The translations under genes and the position numbers were made by a program. The notes below the pieces were generated by a model, which was given only the letters and a program-made list of their open reading frames with translations, did no database searches and was not told where the DNA came from. A stretch of 64,000 nucleotides of DNA from the NCBI GenBank assembly GCA_034411135.1, contig DAOUMN010000042.1, forward strand, positions 1-64,000. The letters run 5' to 3'. Positions 49,128-57,847 of the stretch are shown piece by piece (within the stretch, counting starts at the first letter, position 1; the number at the start of each line of letters is the position of its first letter). The stretch is from Bellilinea sp034411135 (GTDB lineage: Bacteria; Chloroflexota; Anaerolineae; Anaerolineales; Anaerolineaceae).

Positions 49128-50243
49128 TCAATCCTCCAAAGGGATGACGAACTTACCATCTTTGTAAAGCAATTCCCCATCAACACGAATTTCGCCGCCC
49201 TGGCGCAAATCGCAAATCATATCCCAATGAATGGCTGATTCGTTTTTGCCCCCGGTTTCCGGGTAACTGGAACCGAGCGCCATGTGGAAACTTCCGCCGA
49301 TCTTTTCGTCAAACAGGATATTGCGGGTAAATTTGGTAATACCTTCATTGGTGCCGATCGCAAATTCACCTACATAACGAGCGCCTTCATCGGTATCCAG
49401 GGTCTTCAGTAAAAATTCCTCATTTTTCTCCGCACTGGCTTTAACCACTCTGCCTTTTTCGAGCCACAGGCGCACCCCGCTAACCTCCAATCCGCCGAAG
49501 ATCGTGGGATAGGTAAAATACACCTGACCTTCCAGGCTATCCTCCACGGGTCCAGTGAATACTTCGCCGTCCGGAACGTTTTCATGGCAATCGCAGTTAA
49601 TAAACTTGCGGTTCTTAATACTCAAATGCAAATCCGTTTCGTTTCCGGTCACATGGACGCGTTCTTTCCCCTTCAACCATTCGACAATTTTCTGCTGCTG
49701 CCTGGACACTTTCTTCCAGTATCCCACCGGGTCATGGGAGTCCGGCATCATCGCCTGAAAGACAAAATCGGTATATTCGTCCAGGCTCATGTCCGCATCC
49801 TGGGCATGCGCATTGGTGGGAAACTGCGCCAAAGTCCAGCGAAATTCCTTGCGGGCAGCTCGTTCCAGATACGTTTTGAACAACGGCTGCTGGGCGCGGG
49901 AAAAAGCCACCTTTTTTTGAGGATCAATATTGGAGAGTGCTTTCGTATTCTCATCTCCCAGGATATTTATGGAGCAGTCATACGTTTCGATCAACAGTTT
50001 GCGTGGCGGATCAATGAAATTCAACTGATCCAGGCTGGCTGTCTTATAAAATATCTCCTGTGCCCGCGAAAAGGTTGGCATTAATAGGGGATAACCACCT
50101 GCCTCAATTACCTTTTTATACACAGCCAGGAGAAGTGGTTCGGCAATAACACCGCCGCGAATCCACACCTTGTCGCCCGGCTTCACCGCAACGGAATAAT
50201 TAACCAGCATATCGGCCAGTTTTTCGAATCGAGGATCGAACAT
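49128..50243 (-). CDS. M29-family aminopeptidase
   Basis: The 371-residue metallopeptidase matches the AmpS/PepS (M29) family: 'GNETDLHLSIKNRKF', 'CHENVPDGEVFTGPVEDSLEG' (metal-binding Glu; split here), 'EFAIGTNEGITKF', and 'HMALGSSYPETGGKNESAIHWD', with Glu, His and Asp ligands of a two-metal site. It removes N-terminal residues from peptides in the cytoplasm. ATG 50243 has AGGAG nine bases upstream. Confidence 0.9.
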   Translation of the reverse strand: MFDPRFEKLADMLVNYSVAVKPGDKVWIRGGVIAEPLLLAVYKKVIEAGGYPLLMPTFSRAQEIFYKTASLDQLNFIDPPRKLLIETYDCSINILGDENTKALSNIDPQKKVAFSRAQQPLFKTYLERAARKEFRWTLAQFPTNAHAQDADMSLDEYTDFVFQAMMPDSHDPVGYWKKVSRQQQKIVEWLKGKERVHVTGNETDLHLSIKNRKFINCDCHENVPDGEVFTGPVEDSLEGQVYFTYPTIFGGLEVSGVRLWLEKGRVVKASAEKNEEFLLKTLDTDEGARYVGEFAIGTNEGITKFTRNILFDEKIGGSFHMALGSSYPETGGKNESAIHWDMICDLRQGGEIRVDGELLYKDGKFVIPLED

Positions 50244-50390
50244 GAGAACTCTCCTTGTGTTGTTTGCCATCCCTTATCGGGGCTATTGTTGATAAACCAA
50301 TCAATACCCCGATTATTTTACCACCGACCCACTTGCCGGATTCTTGTCCTTGTTATAAACTGAAGCAGGAAACCGAACAGGAGGGAATTT

Positions 50391-51230
50391 ATGTCCAGCT
50401 TGCAGGAGTTTACTTGGGTCGGTGATCATCAAATCCAGTACTATGGTGTTAAGTGGCTGCCAGTTGAACGACCACATGCAGTCATAGTCCTGGTTCACGG
50501 CTTGGGTGAACATTGTCTTCGTTACCAGCATGTAGCCGAATTTTTTAATCAACACGGTATTGCCCTCTTCGCCAGCGATCATGCCGGTCACGGTAAAAGC
50601 GGCGGCAAGCGGGGACATGTTGATTCCTACGACTGGTTTTACAGTGAAATCGATACTCTTCTCCAATACGCTCGCCGGGATTTTCCAAATCTACCAGTGT
50701 TCCTCTACGGACATTCTCTCGGCGGGAGTATTGTGCTTGCCTACAGCCTGACAAAAAAACCCGCCGTGGCTGGTGTTATTGCGACTTCACCTGGCATCAG
50801 ACTGATTAAGGATCCAGGTATTATGTTGCTGTTCGGCAAGATTCTCAACCGAATTGCGCCGTCCACCGCTCTGAACAATGGGTTGATCGTCGAGGGAATT
50901 TCGAAAGACATTGGGGTCGTGCAGGCTTACAAGAATGACCCTCTCGTCCACCCCTGGGTCTCCGCTCACCTTGCCCTGGAGCTGATCCAAACCGGGGAAT
51001 GGGTGCGCGCCAACGGCGAACACTTTTCCTTACCTTTGCTGCTTCTGCACGGCAACCAGGATATCCTGACTTCAGTGGATGGTTCACGCGAGCTGGCTGC
51101 GAAGAATAATCCGAACATCACTTATATCGAATGGGAAGGGGGATATCATGAATTGCATAACGAGCCGGATCAACACAAGGTTCTCAATGCCATCTTAAAC
51201 TGGTTAAATCCGCGAATTACCCCAATCTGA
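50391..51230 (+). CDS. Monoacylglycerol lipase-like alpha/beta hydrolase
   Basis: The 279-residue enzyme has 'AVIVLVHGLGEHCLRYQHVA', 'DHAGHGKSGGKRGHV', the nucleophile elbow 'VFLYGHSLGGSIVLAYS', the Asp in 'LLHGNQDILTS' and the His in 'GGYHELHNEP'. This is the Hydrolase_4/monoacylglycerol lipase pattern. The substrate is probably a monoglyceride or lysophospholipid. GGAGGG lies six bases before the ATG. It is divergent from the aminopeptidase gene. Confidence 0.88.
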   Translation: MSSLQEFTWVGDHQIQYYGVKWLPVERPHAVIVLVHGLGEHCLRYQHVAEFFNQHGIALFASDHAGHGKSGGKRGHVDSYDWFYSEIDTLLQYARRDFPNLPVFLYGHSLGGSIVLAYSLTKKPAVAGVIATSPGIRLIKDPGIMLLFGKILNRIAPSTALNNGLIVEGISKDIGVVQAYKNDPLVHPWVSAHLALELIQTGEWVRANGEHFSLPLLLLHGNQDILTSVDGSRELAAKNNPNITYIEWEGGYHELHNEPDQHKVLNAILNWLNPRITPI

Positions 51231-51385
51231 ACCGCTTTCCATTACAACTTTCACCCCAGGTCAGGATGAATGGTCTTGACCCGTGCATTTCCGCAGACTA
51301 CAATAGAGACGGGCGCGGTGCATGGATTGCGCGCAGCTGCACTGCAATTTAACAATTACCCCCATGGACTAAGAGGAGAGTGCCG

Positions 51386-54300
51386 ATGACTGATTTCCTG
51401 ATCCGTGGCGCCTTGGCAGACGTGGACCCCCAGGTGCACGATCTGATCCAGATCGAAACCGAGCGTCAATTTCGCAAGCTTATCCTCATCCCCAGTGAGA
51501 GCGCGGCTCCCCAGGCAGTCCGGGAAGCGTTGGGGTCGGTCTTTCAAAACCTTTACGCGGAAGGTTATCCAGACGAAGAAACTCGCTGGATGAACGAGGA
51601 CGAAATCCTGGATTACACCGCCCGATTGACCCATTTCAGGCGCTATTCAGATCCTCGTTATTACAAAGGCGTCGAATACGCTGATATTATCGAATCTCTT
51701 GCCCGCCGCCGCTGTGCAGAAGTGTATGCAACACCCAAAATCTCGGCGGATCAATTATTTGTCAATGTACAACCGCTATCAGGCGCACCAGCCAATAACG
51801 CTGTCTATCACGCGTTGATAAATCCGGGTGATACCATCCTGGGCATGAACCTGCTTCACGGTGGACATCTAACCCATGGTTCATCAGTTAACCGTTCCGG
51901 CAAGTTATATAACGTCATCCACTACAATGTCGACCCGCAAACCGAAAAAATCGATTATGACGCGGTTGAAGCGTTGGCACTCGAACATAAACCGAAAATT
52001 ATTATTGCGGGTTATTCCTCCTACCCTTGGGTGCCGGATTGGGCACGCTTCCGTGAAATTGCCGATAAAATTGGCGCAATTGTTCTGGCAGATATCTCTC
52101 ACATCGCCGGGTTGGTCGCCGGTGGTGCTATTCCATCTCCGGTTGGGATTGCGCAGGTGGTGACCTTCACCACCCACAAAACCTTGATGGGACCGCGCAG
52201 TGCGGTGATTCTGACCCACGATGCGGCTCTGGCACGTAAGATAGACCGGGCAGTCTTTCCAGGGGAACAGGGTGGACCGCACATACACGCCATTGCCGCC
52301 CTGGCGACAGCGCTCAAAATCACCAAGACCGAGTCCTTCCGCCACTTACAGCACCAGATCATTCGAAATTGCCAGGCGCTTACCCAGCGTCTTCAGGAGC
52401 GCGGATTGCGCATTCCCTATGGTGGCAGCGATACGCATCTCGGCAATGTGGATTGTAAAACTATTATTGGTCCCGATGGATCGCCGCTTTCTGGCGACTT
52501 GGCTGCACGCATTCTCGATATCGCCGGAATTGTCCTCAACCGCAACACAATCCCCGGTGACAAGACTGCGCTCAACGCTTCCGGCATCCGCTACGGCACC
52601 CCCTGGATTACCCAGCGCGGTTTGAAAGAAACAGAGACGGTCACCCTGGCAGATGCCATGGCGGATTTGCTCCTGGCAGTTAAGCCCTATGCCCTTGAAA
52701 CCCGCAAAGGGGACGCCCTGCGCGCTAAAGTTGACTTTGATGTGCTCGAAGATGTCAAATTGCGCGTGCGCAGCCTGGCAGAAAAGGCTGGTTTTGATCT
52801 TCACATTGGGCGGTCAGGTTATCCTCACTTTTTCTTTATCGATGACAAACCCAAAGTCGAATCACAATGGACAGCGTACGATATTCATGGTCGCGGTGTG
52901 CGCTCATTTGTCAATTACGTTTTCACCAGTGATAGTGAAGCTCTTCAGCCCGGGGAAACGCAGCCCAGCAGCCTGGTAACACCCAAGGGAGTCGTGGATG
53001 GCTTTCTCAGCTGCCAGGCAGCTGACCATTTCCGCTTTACGCTGGCAGCAGAGACTGCTGGGCTGGCAGCGACTTGGCTACGCGAATTGTCTGATGGCTA
53101 TGTCTATTTTGATGAAGACTTGCTACGGCGCATACCGGGACCAATGTATATCACCGAGGCAGCCGCTCCAGTGGAAAAGCCTGTGGCTCAAACAACGGCA
53201 ACGACTCATCTAAAACCATTTTTCATCGGCATCCAACAAGAGGCTGCTCCCATCGAATTACCGGCATTCACCTGGGAGGAAAAAGAACCCGAAAACTTGC
53301 GCCGCACGCCACTTTTCGAAACCCACCGCCAGCTCGGCGCAAAGATCATCCCCTTTGCCGGTTGGGAAATGCCGGTCTGGTACACGTCGGTTGTCGAGGA
53401 GCACCTGGCAACCCGCCAGGCGGCCGGTTTGTTCGATGTGGCTCATATGGGCGTCTACCAGGCAGAGGGCGCGGACGCAGCTGTTTTCCTCGACAGTGTC
53501 TGCGGAAATGACATTTCCGCTCTGGAAATTGGCGAGTCGCTGTATACCCACTTTCTTGATCCTCATTCCAACGTGATCGATGATTTGTTGGTGTATCGGC
53601 GCGGAGCGCAAAAATATCTGGTCGTTGTAAACGCATCCAACGATGATAAGGATTGGGCATGGCTGAACGCCGTCCGTGAAGGGCGTGTTCTGGTTGAACC
53701 CGGACAGCCGGCTGCCCGTGCATTTGGACGCAACGTCATTCTGCGCAATCTTCGTGATCCTAAAGAAGGTGCGGATCAGCGTGTCGATATTGCCCTGCAG
53801 GGACCCAAATCGCGCGAGATATTGCTCGCGCTCGGAGTGGATGGAGATACCCGGCGACGCATTATGGCGCTTAAGCGAACCGAGTTATGCGAAGCTGTGG
53901 TAGGCGGGATTGATCTGGTTGTATCCCGCACCGGCTACACCGGAGAGAAGATGGCTTTCGAGCTGTTCGTCCATCCCGATCAAGCTGCCCAATTGTGGGA
54001 TGGACTGCTCCAAGTCGGACAGCCGCTTGGGCTCAAACCGTGTGGTCTGGGCGCGCGCGATTCACTCCGCACCGAAGCTGGTCTACCGCTTTATGGACAC
54101 GAAATGGGCGGCGACCTGAATCTCGGTGTTGCTGAAGCAGGATTTGGCGCTTACGTAAAAACCTACAAACCCTGGTTCATCGGGCGTGCCGCATTTTTAG
54201 AGCGTGAAAAGTCCCGAAAAGGTGTGGTGGTGCGTTTCCGCTTCAGCGAAAAGGGCGTGCGCATGGCTCATCTGGGTGATCCGGTTATCGACCGAAAAGG

Positions 54301-54517
54301 ACGCACCATTGGCGTCGTCACCAGCTGCGCAATCGACTCTGACGGTTTCCTCACCGGGCAAGCCTTTGTCGAAATCAAAGCCGCCGAGGAGGGTACGCCA
54401 ATCATGATCTTCCAATCCGCCCCGTCCAGTGCGGGCAAACCACCTGCAGAGCTAAAAACTGGAGACCGGGTCTTGCTTCCCAGCGCGGCTGTTATTATCA
54501 GCCGCTTCCCCAAGTAG
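51386..54517 (+). CDS. Fused serine hydroxymethyltransferase/aminomethyltransferase
   Basis: The 1043-residue protein joins two folate enzymes. Residues about 1-450 are GlyA-like: 'MNLLHGGHLTHGSSVNRSG', the PLP lysine in 'VTFTTHKTLMGPRSAVIL' and 'SGIRYGTPWITQRGLKE'. Residues about 640-1043 are GcvT-like: 'RTPLFETHRQLGAKIIPFAG', 'AGLFDVAHMGVYQ', 'VSRTGYTGEKMAFELF' and 'GARDSLRTEAGLPLYGHE'. A linker domain of unknown type (about 455-620) lies between. Methylene-THF made by the aminomethyl step is what the hydroxymethyltransferase uses, so channelling is plausible. ATG 51386 has AGGAG eight bases upstream. Confidence 0.9.
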   Translation: MTDFLIRGALADVDPQVHDLIQIETERQFRKLILIPSESAAPQAVREALGSVFQNLYAEGYPDEETRWMNEDEILDYTARLTHFRRYSDPRYYKGVEYADIIESLARRRCAEVYATPKISADQLFVNVQPLSGAPANNAVYHALINPGDTILGMNLLHGGHLTHGSSVNRSGKLYNVIHYNVDPQTEKIDYDAVEALALEHKPKIIIAGYSSYPWVPDWARFREIADKIGAIVLADISHIAGLVAGGAIPSPVGIAQVVTFTTHKTLMGPRSAVILTHDAALARKIDRAVFPGEQGGPHIHAIAALATALKITKTESFRHLQHQIIRNCQALTQRLQERGLRIPYGGSDTHLGNVDCKTIIGPDGSPLSGDLAARILDIAGIVLNRNTIPGDKTALNASGIRYGTPWITQRGLKETETVTLADAMADLLLAVKPYALETRKGDALRAKVDFDVLEDVKLRVRSLAEKAGFDLHIGRSGYPHFFFIDDKPKVESQWTAYDIHGRGVRSFVNYVFTSDSEALQPGETQPSSLVTPKGVVDGFLSCQAADHFRFTLAAETAGLAATWLRELSDGYVYFDEDLLRRIPGPMYITEAAAPVEKPVAQTTATTHLKPFFIGIQQEAAPIELPAFTWEEKEPENLRRTPLFETHRQLGAKIIPFAGWEMPVWYTSVVEEHLATRQAAGLFDVAHMGVYQAEGADAAVFLDSVCGNDISALEIGESLYTHFLDPHSNVIDDLLVYRRGAQKYLVVVNASNDDKDWAWLNAVREGRVLVEPGQPAARAFGRNVILRNLRDPKEGADQRVDIALQGPKSREILLALGVDGDTRRRIMALKRTELCEAVVGGIDLVVSRTGYTGEKMAFELFVHPDQAAQLWDGLLQVGQPLGLKPCGLGARDSLRTEAGLPLYGHEMGGDLNLGVAEAGFGAYVKTYKPWFIGRAAFLEREKSRKGVVVRFRFSEKGVRMAHLGDPVIDRKGRTIGVVTSCAIDSDGFLTGQAFVEIKAAEEGTPIMIFQSAPSSAGKPPAELKTGDRVLLPSAAVIISRFPK

Positions 54518-54633
54518 TTCTGTTCACCAGGTGTACAGGTATGATGCGGTACACCTGGTGATTTTATCGCCCAATGATCGTATCCAAACCAACCATTTTC
54601 TATCCAACCAAACCAAAAAAGGAGAGTAAACAA

Positions 54634-55887
54634 ATGCAGACCCCTTGGGATCACCGCTACGCCCAGCGTACGCAACGGATGAAAGCATCCGCCATTCGTG
54701 AGCTCCTCAAGCTCACTGAACAGCCGGATGTGATATCATTTGCTGGTGGTCTTCCTGCCCCAGAGGTGTTTCCAATTGAAGAGTTCAAAGAAGCGTGCAT
54801 CCGCGTACTGGAAAAGCAAGGTGACTTTGCCTTGCAATACGGTTCCACGGAAGGTTACCAGCCGCTCCGTGAGATGATTGCCCGACATACCAGCCGCTAT
54901 GGCATCCAGATTTCCGCCGATAATGTGATGATCACATCCGGCTCCCAACAGGCGTTGGATTTGATCGGCAAGGTTTTCATTAATCACGGTGACCGAATTC
55001 TGGTCGAATCACCCACCTATCTTGGCGCTTTGCAAGCCTGGAACACCTATGGCGCTGAATACGTGACCGTTCGCACCGACGATGACGGCATGGTAACCGA
55101 GGATATCGAAGAATCCCTGCGGACGGGACCAAAATTTATTTATGTGTTACCCAATTTCCAGAATCCGATGGGCGTAACCGTATCCCTGGAACGCCGTGAG
55201 AAATTGGTGGAAATGGCAGATCGGTACGGCGTGCCCATTGTTGAAGATGACCCCTACGGACAGCTGCGTTTCGAAGGCAAGCATCTGCCTGCCGTAGAAG
55301 TTATCGATGCCCGCACACGCGTCCAAAATGGTCATTACACCGGCAATGTCATTTACCTGAGCACCTTTTCCAAGATCCTTGCTCCTGGCATTCGCCTTGC
55401 CTGGATCATCGCTCCGCCGGAGGTGATTCGGAAACTGGTATTAGCCAAGCAGGGGACGGATTTACATACCGCAACTTTTAACCAGGTTGTAGCTTATGAG
55501 GTCGGACGCCACGGTTTTCTCGATCAACACGTCAAAAAGATTTGCGATGTCTATCACGAGCGGCGCGACGTGATGTTCGATGCACTTGAAGAGCACATGC
55601 CCGAAGGGGTCACCTGGACCCGCCCAGAAGGTGGCTTATTCCTTTGGCTGCGTCTACCCGAACAATGCGACGCTACACAACTCTTCCCAGCGGCGGTGAA
55701 AAACAAGGTTGCCTACGTACCCGGCGAGAGTTTCCACCCCAATGGCGGCGGCAAGAACACCATGCGGCTGAATTTCTCCTACTCGACCCCGGAAAAGATT
55801 AACGAAGGCATTGCACGCCTCGGTAAAATGTTGAAGGAAGAAATCTGTGCCACTCAAAAAGTGTATCAGGCTGTAAATACAAACTGA
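54634..55887 (+). CDS. PLP aminotransferase, LysN/2-aminoadipate type
   Basis: The 417-residue class I aminotransferase lacks the DNA-binding part of MocR regulators. It shows 'VISFAGGLPAPEVFPIEEFK', 'LQYGSTEGYQPLREMIARH', 'ITSGSQQALDLIGKVFI', 'VEDDPYGQLRFEG' (pyridine Asp) and the PLP lysine in 'YLSTFSKILAPGIRLAW'. Close family members include 2-aminoadipate (LysN) and broad aromatic/branched-chain transaminases. GGAGAG lies before ATG 54634; the upstream extension has no family likeness. Confidence 0.88.
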   Translation: MQTPWDHRYAQRTQRMKASAIRELLKLTEQPDVISFAGGLPAPEVFPIEEFKEACIRVLEKQGDFALQYGSTEGYQPLREMIARHTSRYGIQISADNVMITSGSQQALDLIGKVFINHGDRILVESPTYLGALQAWNTYGAEYVTVRTDDDGMVTEDIEESLRTGPKFIYVLPNFQNPMGVTVSLERREKLVEMADRYGVPIVEDDPYGQLRFEGKHLPAVEVIDARTRVQNGHYTGNVIYLSTFSKILAPGIRLAWIIAPPEVIRKLVLAKQGTDLHTATFNQVVAYEVGRHGFLDQHVKKICDVYHERRDVMFDALEEHMPEGVTWTRPEGGLFLWLRLPEQCDATQLFPAAVKNKVAYVPGESFHPNGGGKNTMRLNFSYSTPEKINEGIARLGKMLKEEICATQKVYQAVNTN

Positions 55888-55912
55888 TTACTGAGTAAAC
55901 TAAAACAAAAAA

Positions 55913-55949
55913 AACAATCCTGCTTCAAAAAACAGCAGGATTGTTTTTT
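55913..55949. terminator. Bidirectional terminator
   Basis: A 12-bp stem, AACAATCCTGCT with AGCAGGATTGTT, is flanked by an A run on the left and a T run on the right. It lies between the convergent aminotransferase and nucleoside-kinase genes. Confidence 0.85.
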
Positions 55950-55967
55950 GATGAATAGAAGCCTTGC

Positions 55968-57707
55968 TCAGCGGTTATGTTGCCAGATTTTGAATTCCTT
56001 AAGAATTGAACCGCCAATAAACTCGCGAATGATCGAATTATCCGGAATTAGATCAAGATCGATCGGTATAAACCATTCCAGAAACGCCAACAGTCGCTTG
56101 GCTTCGATGTATTCATGAGTGCCGAAGGGCACTTGGCGTAGCAGCGGCTCGACTAGTGGCTTGACCGCTGATAGTTCATAAACAAGCGCCGAATTGAAAA
56201 TCTCATCTGCATTTTCCTGATACGGAAAGATGTGATTTTTCTCCCCGCGTCGCACTGATTCCCACCGTCCAATGGTTTCCAGCGCTGAATAACCCCGTTC
56301 ACGCGCATCCCGCACAATACGGCGCAACAGTCGGGTATCGGTGGTTGAAATGCGGTTATAGCGGTCAAGGTTCAATTGCGTCAGACAGGAAATGTAAATC
56401 CGTATAGTCTGTTCTGCCGGTACATTGGGAAGCAGGTGAGGGTTCAGACCGTGGATGCCTTCGAGAATGATCAATTGTTCCGGGGCAAGGCGTACCACTT
56501 CGCCGGGAAAACTCTTGCCAGCCCGGAAGTCAAAACGCGGCAGCTGAACTTCCGCACCTTGAACCAGGTAACGTAAATCCTTTTCCAGCCGGGGAGTATC
56601 CAGCGCACCCAACGATTCGAAATCATAATTTCCAGCTTCATCGCGTGGAGTGTGATCACGATCCACAAAGTAATTGTCCATCTCGATCGCAAAAGGTGAA
56701 AGCCCGTACGCCAATAGCTGCACTGACAGACGCTTCGAGAAAGTGGTCTTCCCCGAGGAAGAAGGACCGGCAATCAGAATGATTCGTGCTGTGTTGGCTT
56801 TTTTAATGATCTGCTGGGCAATTTCCGCAATTTTCTGTTCGTGCAGTGCTTCCGAAACCAGGATAATCTCGCGGATACGGCTTTCTGCAATACCATCATT
56901 TAAAGCACCAACACTCTCGATACCCAGGTTGGACAACCAGGCTCCATATTGCTTGAAAGTGCGTAGAAGAATCGGGTAATCCGGCATTGGCAATAACTCG
57001 TCCGGCGCGTGGCGGCGTGGATAGCGAAGGATAAATCCCTCATCCAATCCTTTCAGCCCAAACCAACGCAAGTAGCCGGTGGATGGCACCATATAACCAT
57101 GATGATAATCCCGGTGTTCGCCCAGTTGGTAGAGAACAAGGTGATCCTTATTACGATACTTTAGCAAGCGAACCTTGTCCTCATACCCTTTTTCCTTAAA
57201 GTAATCCACCGCTTCTGTAAGAGGTACATTTTTTCGCTCGAAAGGCAGATCTTTTGCCACCAGTTCACGCATATATTGCTCAAGGCGATTCAATTCGTCC
57301 CGTGATAGTGGCGCTCTTCCACTAACCTGACAATAATACCCTCCGGATGAAACCGAATGGTCAACCGTCAGACTGCCGGTTGGGAATAAATCTTCAAACG
57401 CCGCTTCGAGCAGGAAGGTGATTGATCGCCGGTAAATACGCGCCCCATCTGCGCTTGCCATGGTAACTGGCTCAACTTTCGAATCAATCGCGATTGGAAA
57501 AGTCAACTCGCGCAATTCATGGTTAATGATTGCCCCCATGACCGGCGGCTGATCCCATTCCGGCATGGCTTTGAAGAATTCGACCACAGGTGTGTTTCGG
57601 GGACCACGGAAAACACGCCCATCCGGTAAGTGGATTTCCACGTTATCTCTTGGCTGAACAGCCTCTATACTCAGAGGGATTTTTTCAAACATGTTCGGGC
57701 TCTTCAT
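55968..57707 (-). CDS. Nucleoside kinase with TGS and tRNA-synthetase-like domains
   Basis: The 579-residue protein combines an N-terminal TGS-like domain ('VEIHLPDGRVFRGPRNTPVV'), a second-additional-domain-like region of threonyl-tRNA synthetase (about 75-240, with 'DHSVSSGGYYCQV'), and a C-terminal uridine kinase/PRK domain with Walker A 'ILIAGPSSSGKTTFSKRLS' and 'MDNYFVDRDHTPRDEAGNYD'. The family phosphorylates nucleosides in many anaerobes. Starts at 57707 and 57692 (MFEKIP) both lack a clear binding site. An inverted repeat lies just upstream. Confidence 0.85.
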   Translation of the reverse strand: MKSPNMFEKIPLSIEAVQPRDNVEIHLPDGRVFRGPRNTPVVEFFKAMPEWDQPPVMGAIINHELRELTFPIAIDSKVEPVTMASADGARIYRRSITFLLEAAFEDLFPTGSLTVDHSVSSGGYYCQVSGRAPLSRDELNRLEQYMRELVAKDLPFERKNVPLTEAVDYFKEKGYEDKVRLLKYRNKDHLVLYQLGEHRDYHHGYMVPSTGYLRWFGLKGLDEGFILRYPRRHAPDELLPMPDYPILLRTFKQYGAWLSNLGIESVGALNDGIAESRIREIILVSEALHEQKIAEIAQQIIKKANTARIILIAGPSSSGKTTFSKRLSVQLLAYGLSPFAIEMDNYFVDRDHTPRDEAGNYDFESLGALDTPRLEKDLRYLVQGAEVQLPRFDFRAGKSFPGEVVRLAPEQLIILEGIHGLNPHLLPNVPAEQTIRIYISCLTQLNLDRYNRISTTDTRLLRRIVRDARERGYSALETIGRWESVRRGEKNHIFPYQENADEIFNSALVYELSAVKPLVEPLLRQVPFGTHEYIEAKRLLAFLEWFIPIDLDLIPDNSIIREFIGGSILKEFKIWQHNR

Positions 57708-57717
57708 AAGGTTGGAA

Positions 57718-57735
57718 TGGTAAGTATGTCCTTAC
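57718..57735. promoter_or_regulatory. Inverted repeat upstream of nucleoside kinase
   Basis: GGTAAG-TATGTC-CTTACC is a 6-6-6 inverted repeat ending about ten bases before the longer start codon of the nucleoside kinase gene. It could be an operator. No regulator gene is nearby. Confidence 0.3.
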
Positions 57736-57792
57736 CCACTATTCGCGTATATTAATACTATGCCAATTTCCAAATTCAGACAATCGACAAAA

Positions 57793-57823
57793 CTGCAAGG
57801 GCGCTTTTCATACGCCCTTGCAG
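57793..57823 (-). terminator. Terminator after GH57 gene
   Basis: An 11-bp stem, CTGCAAGGGCG with CGCCCTTGCAG, is followed on the minus strand by TTTTG. It lies 25 bases after the GH57 stop codon. Confidence 0.8.
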
Positions 57824-57847
57824 TAAAGCACCCACTGGTTAATCAAT

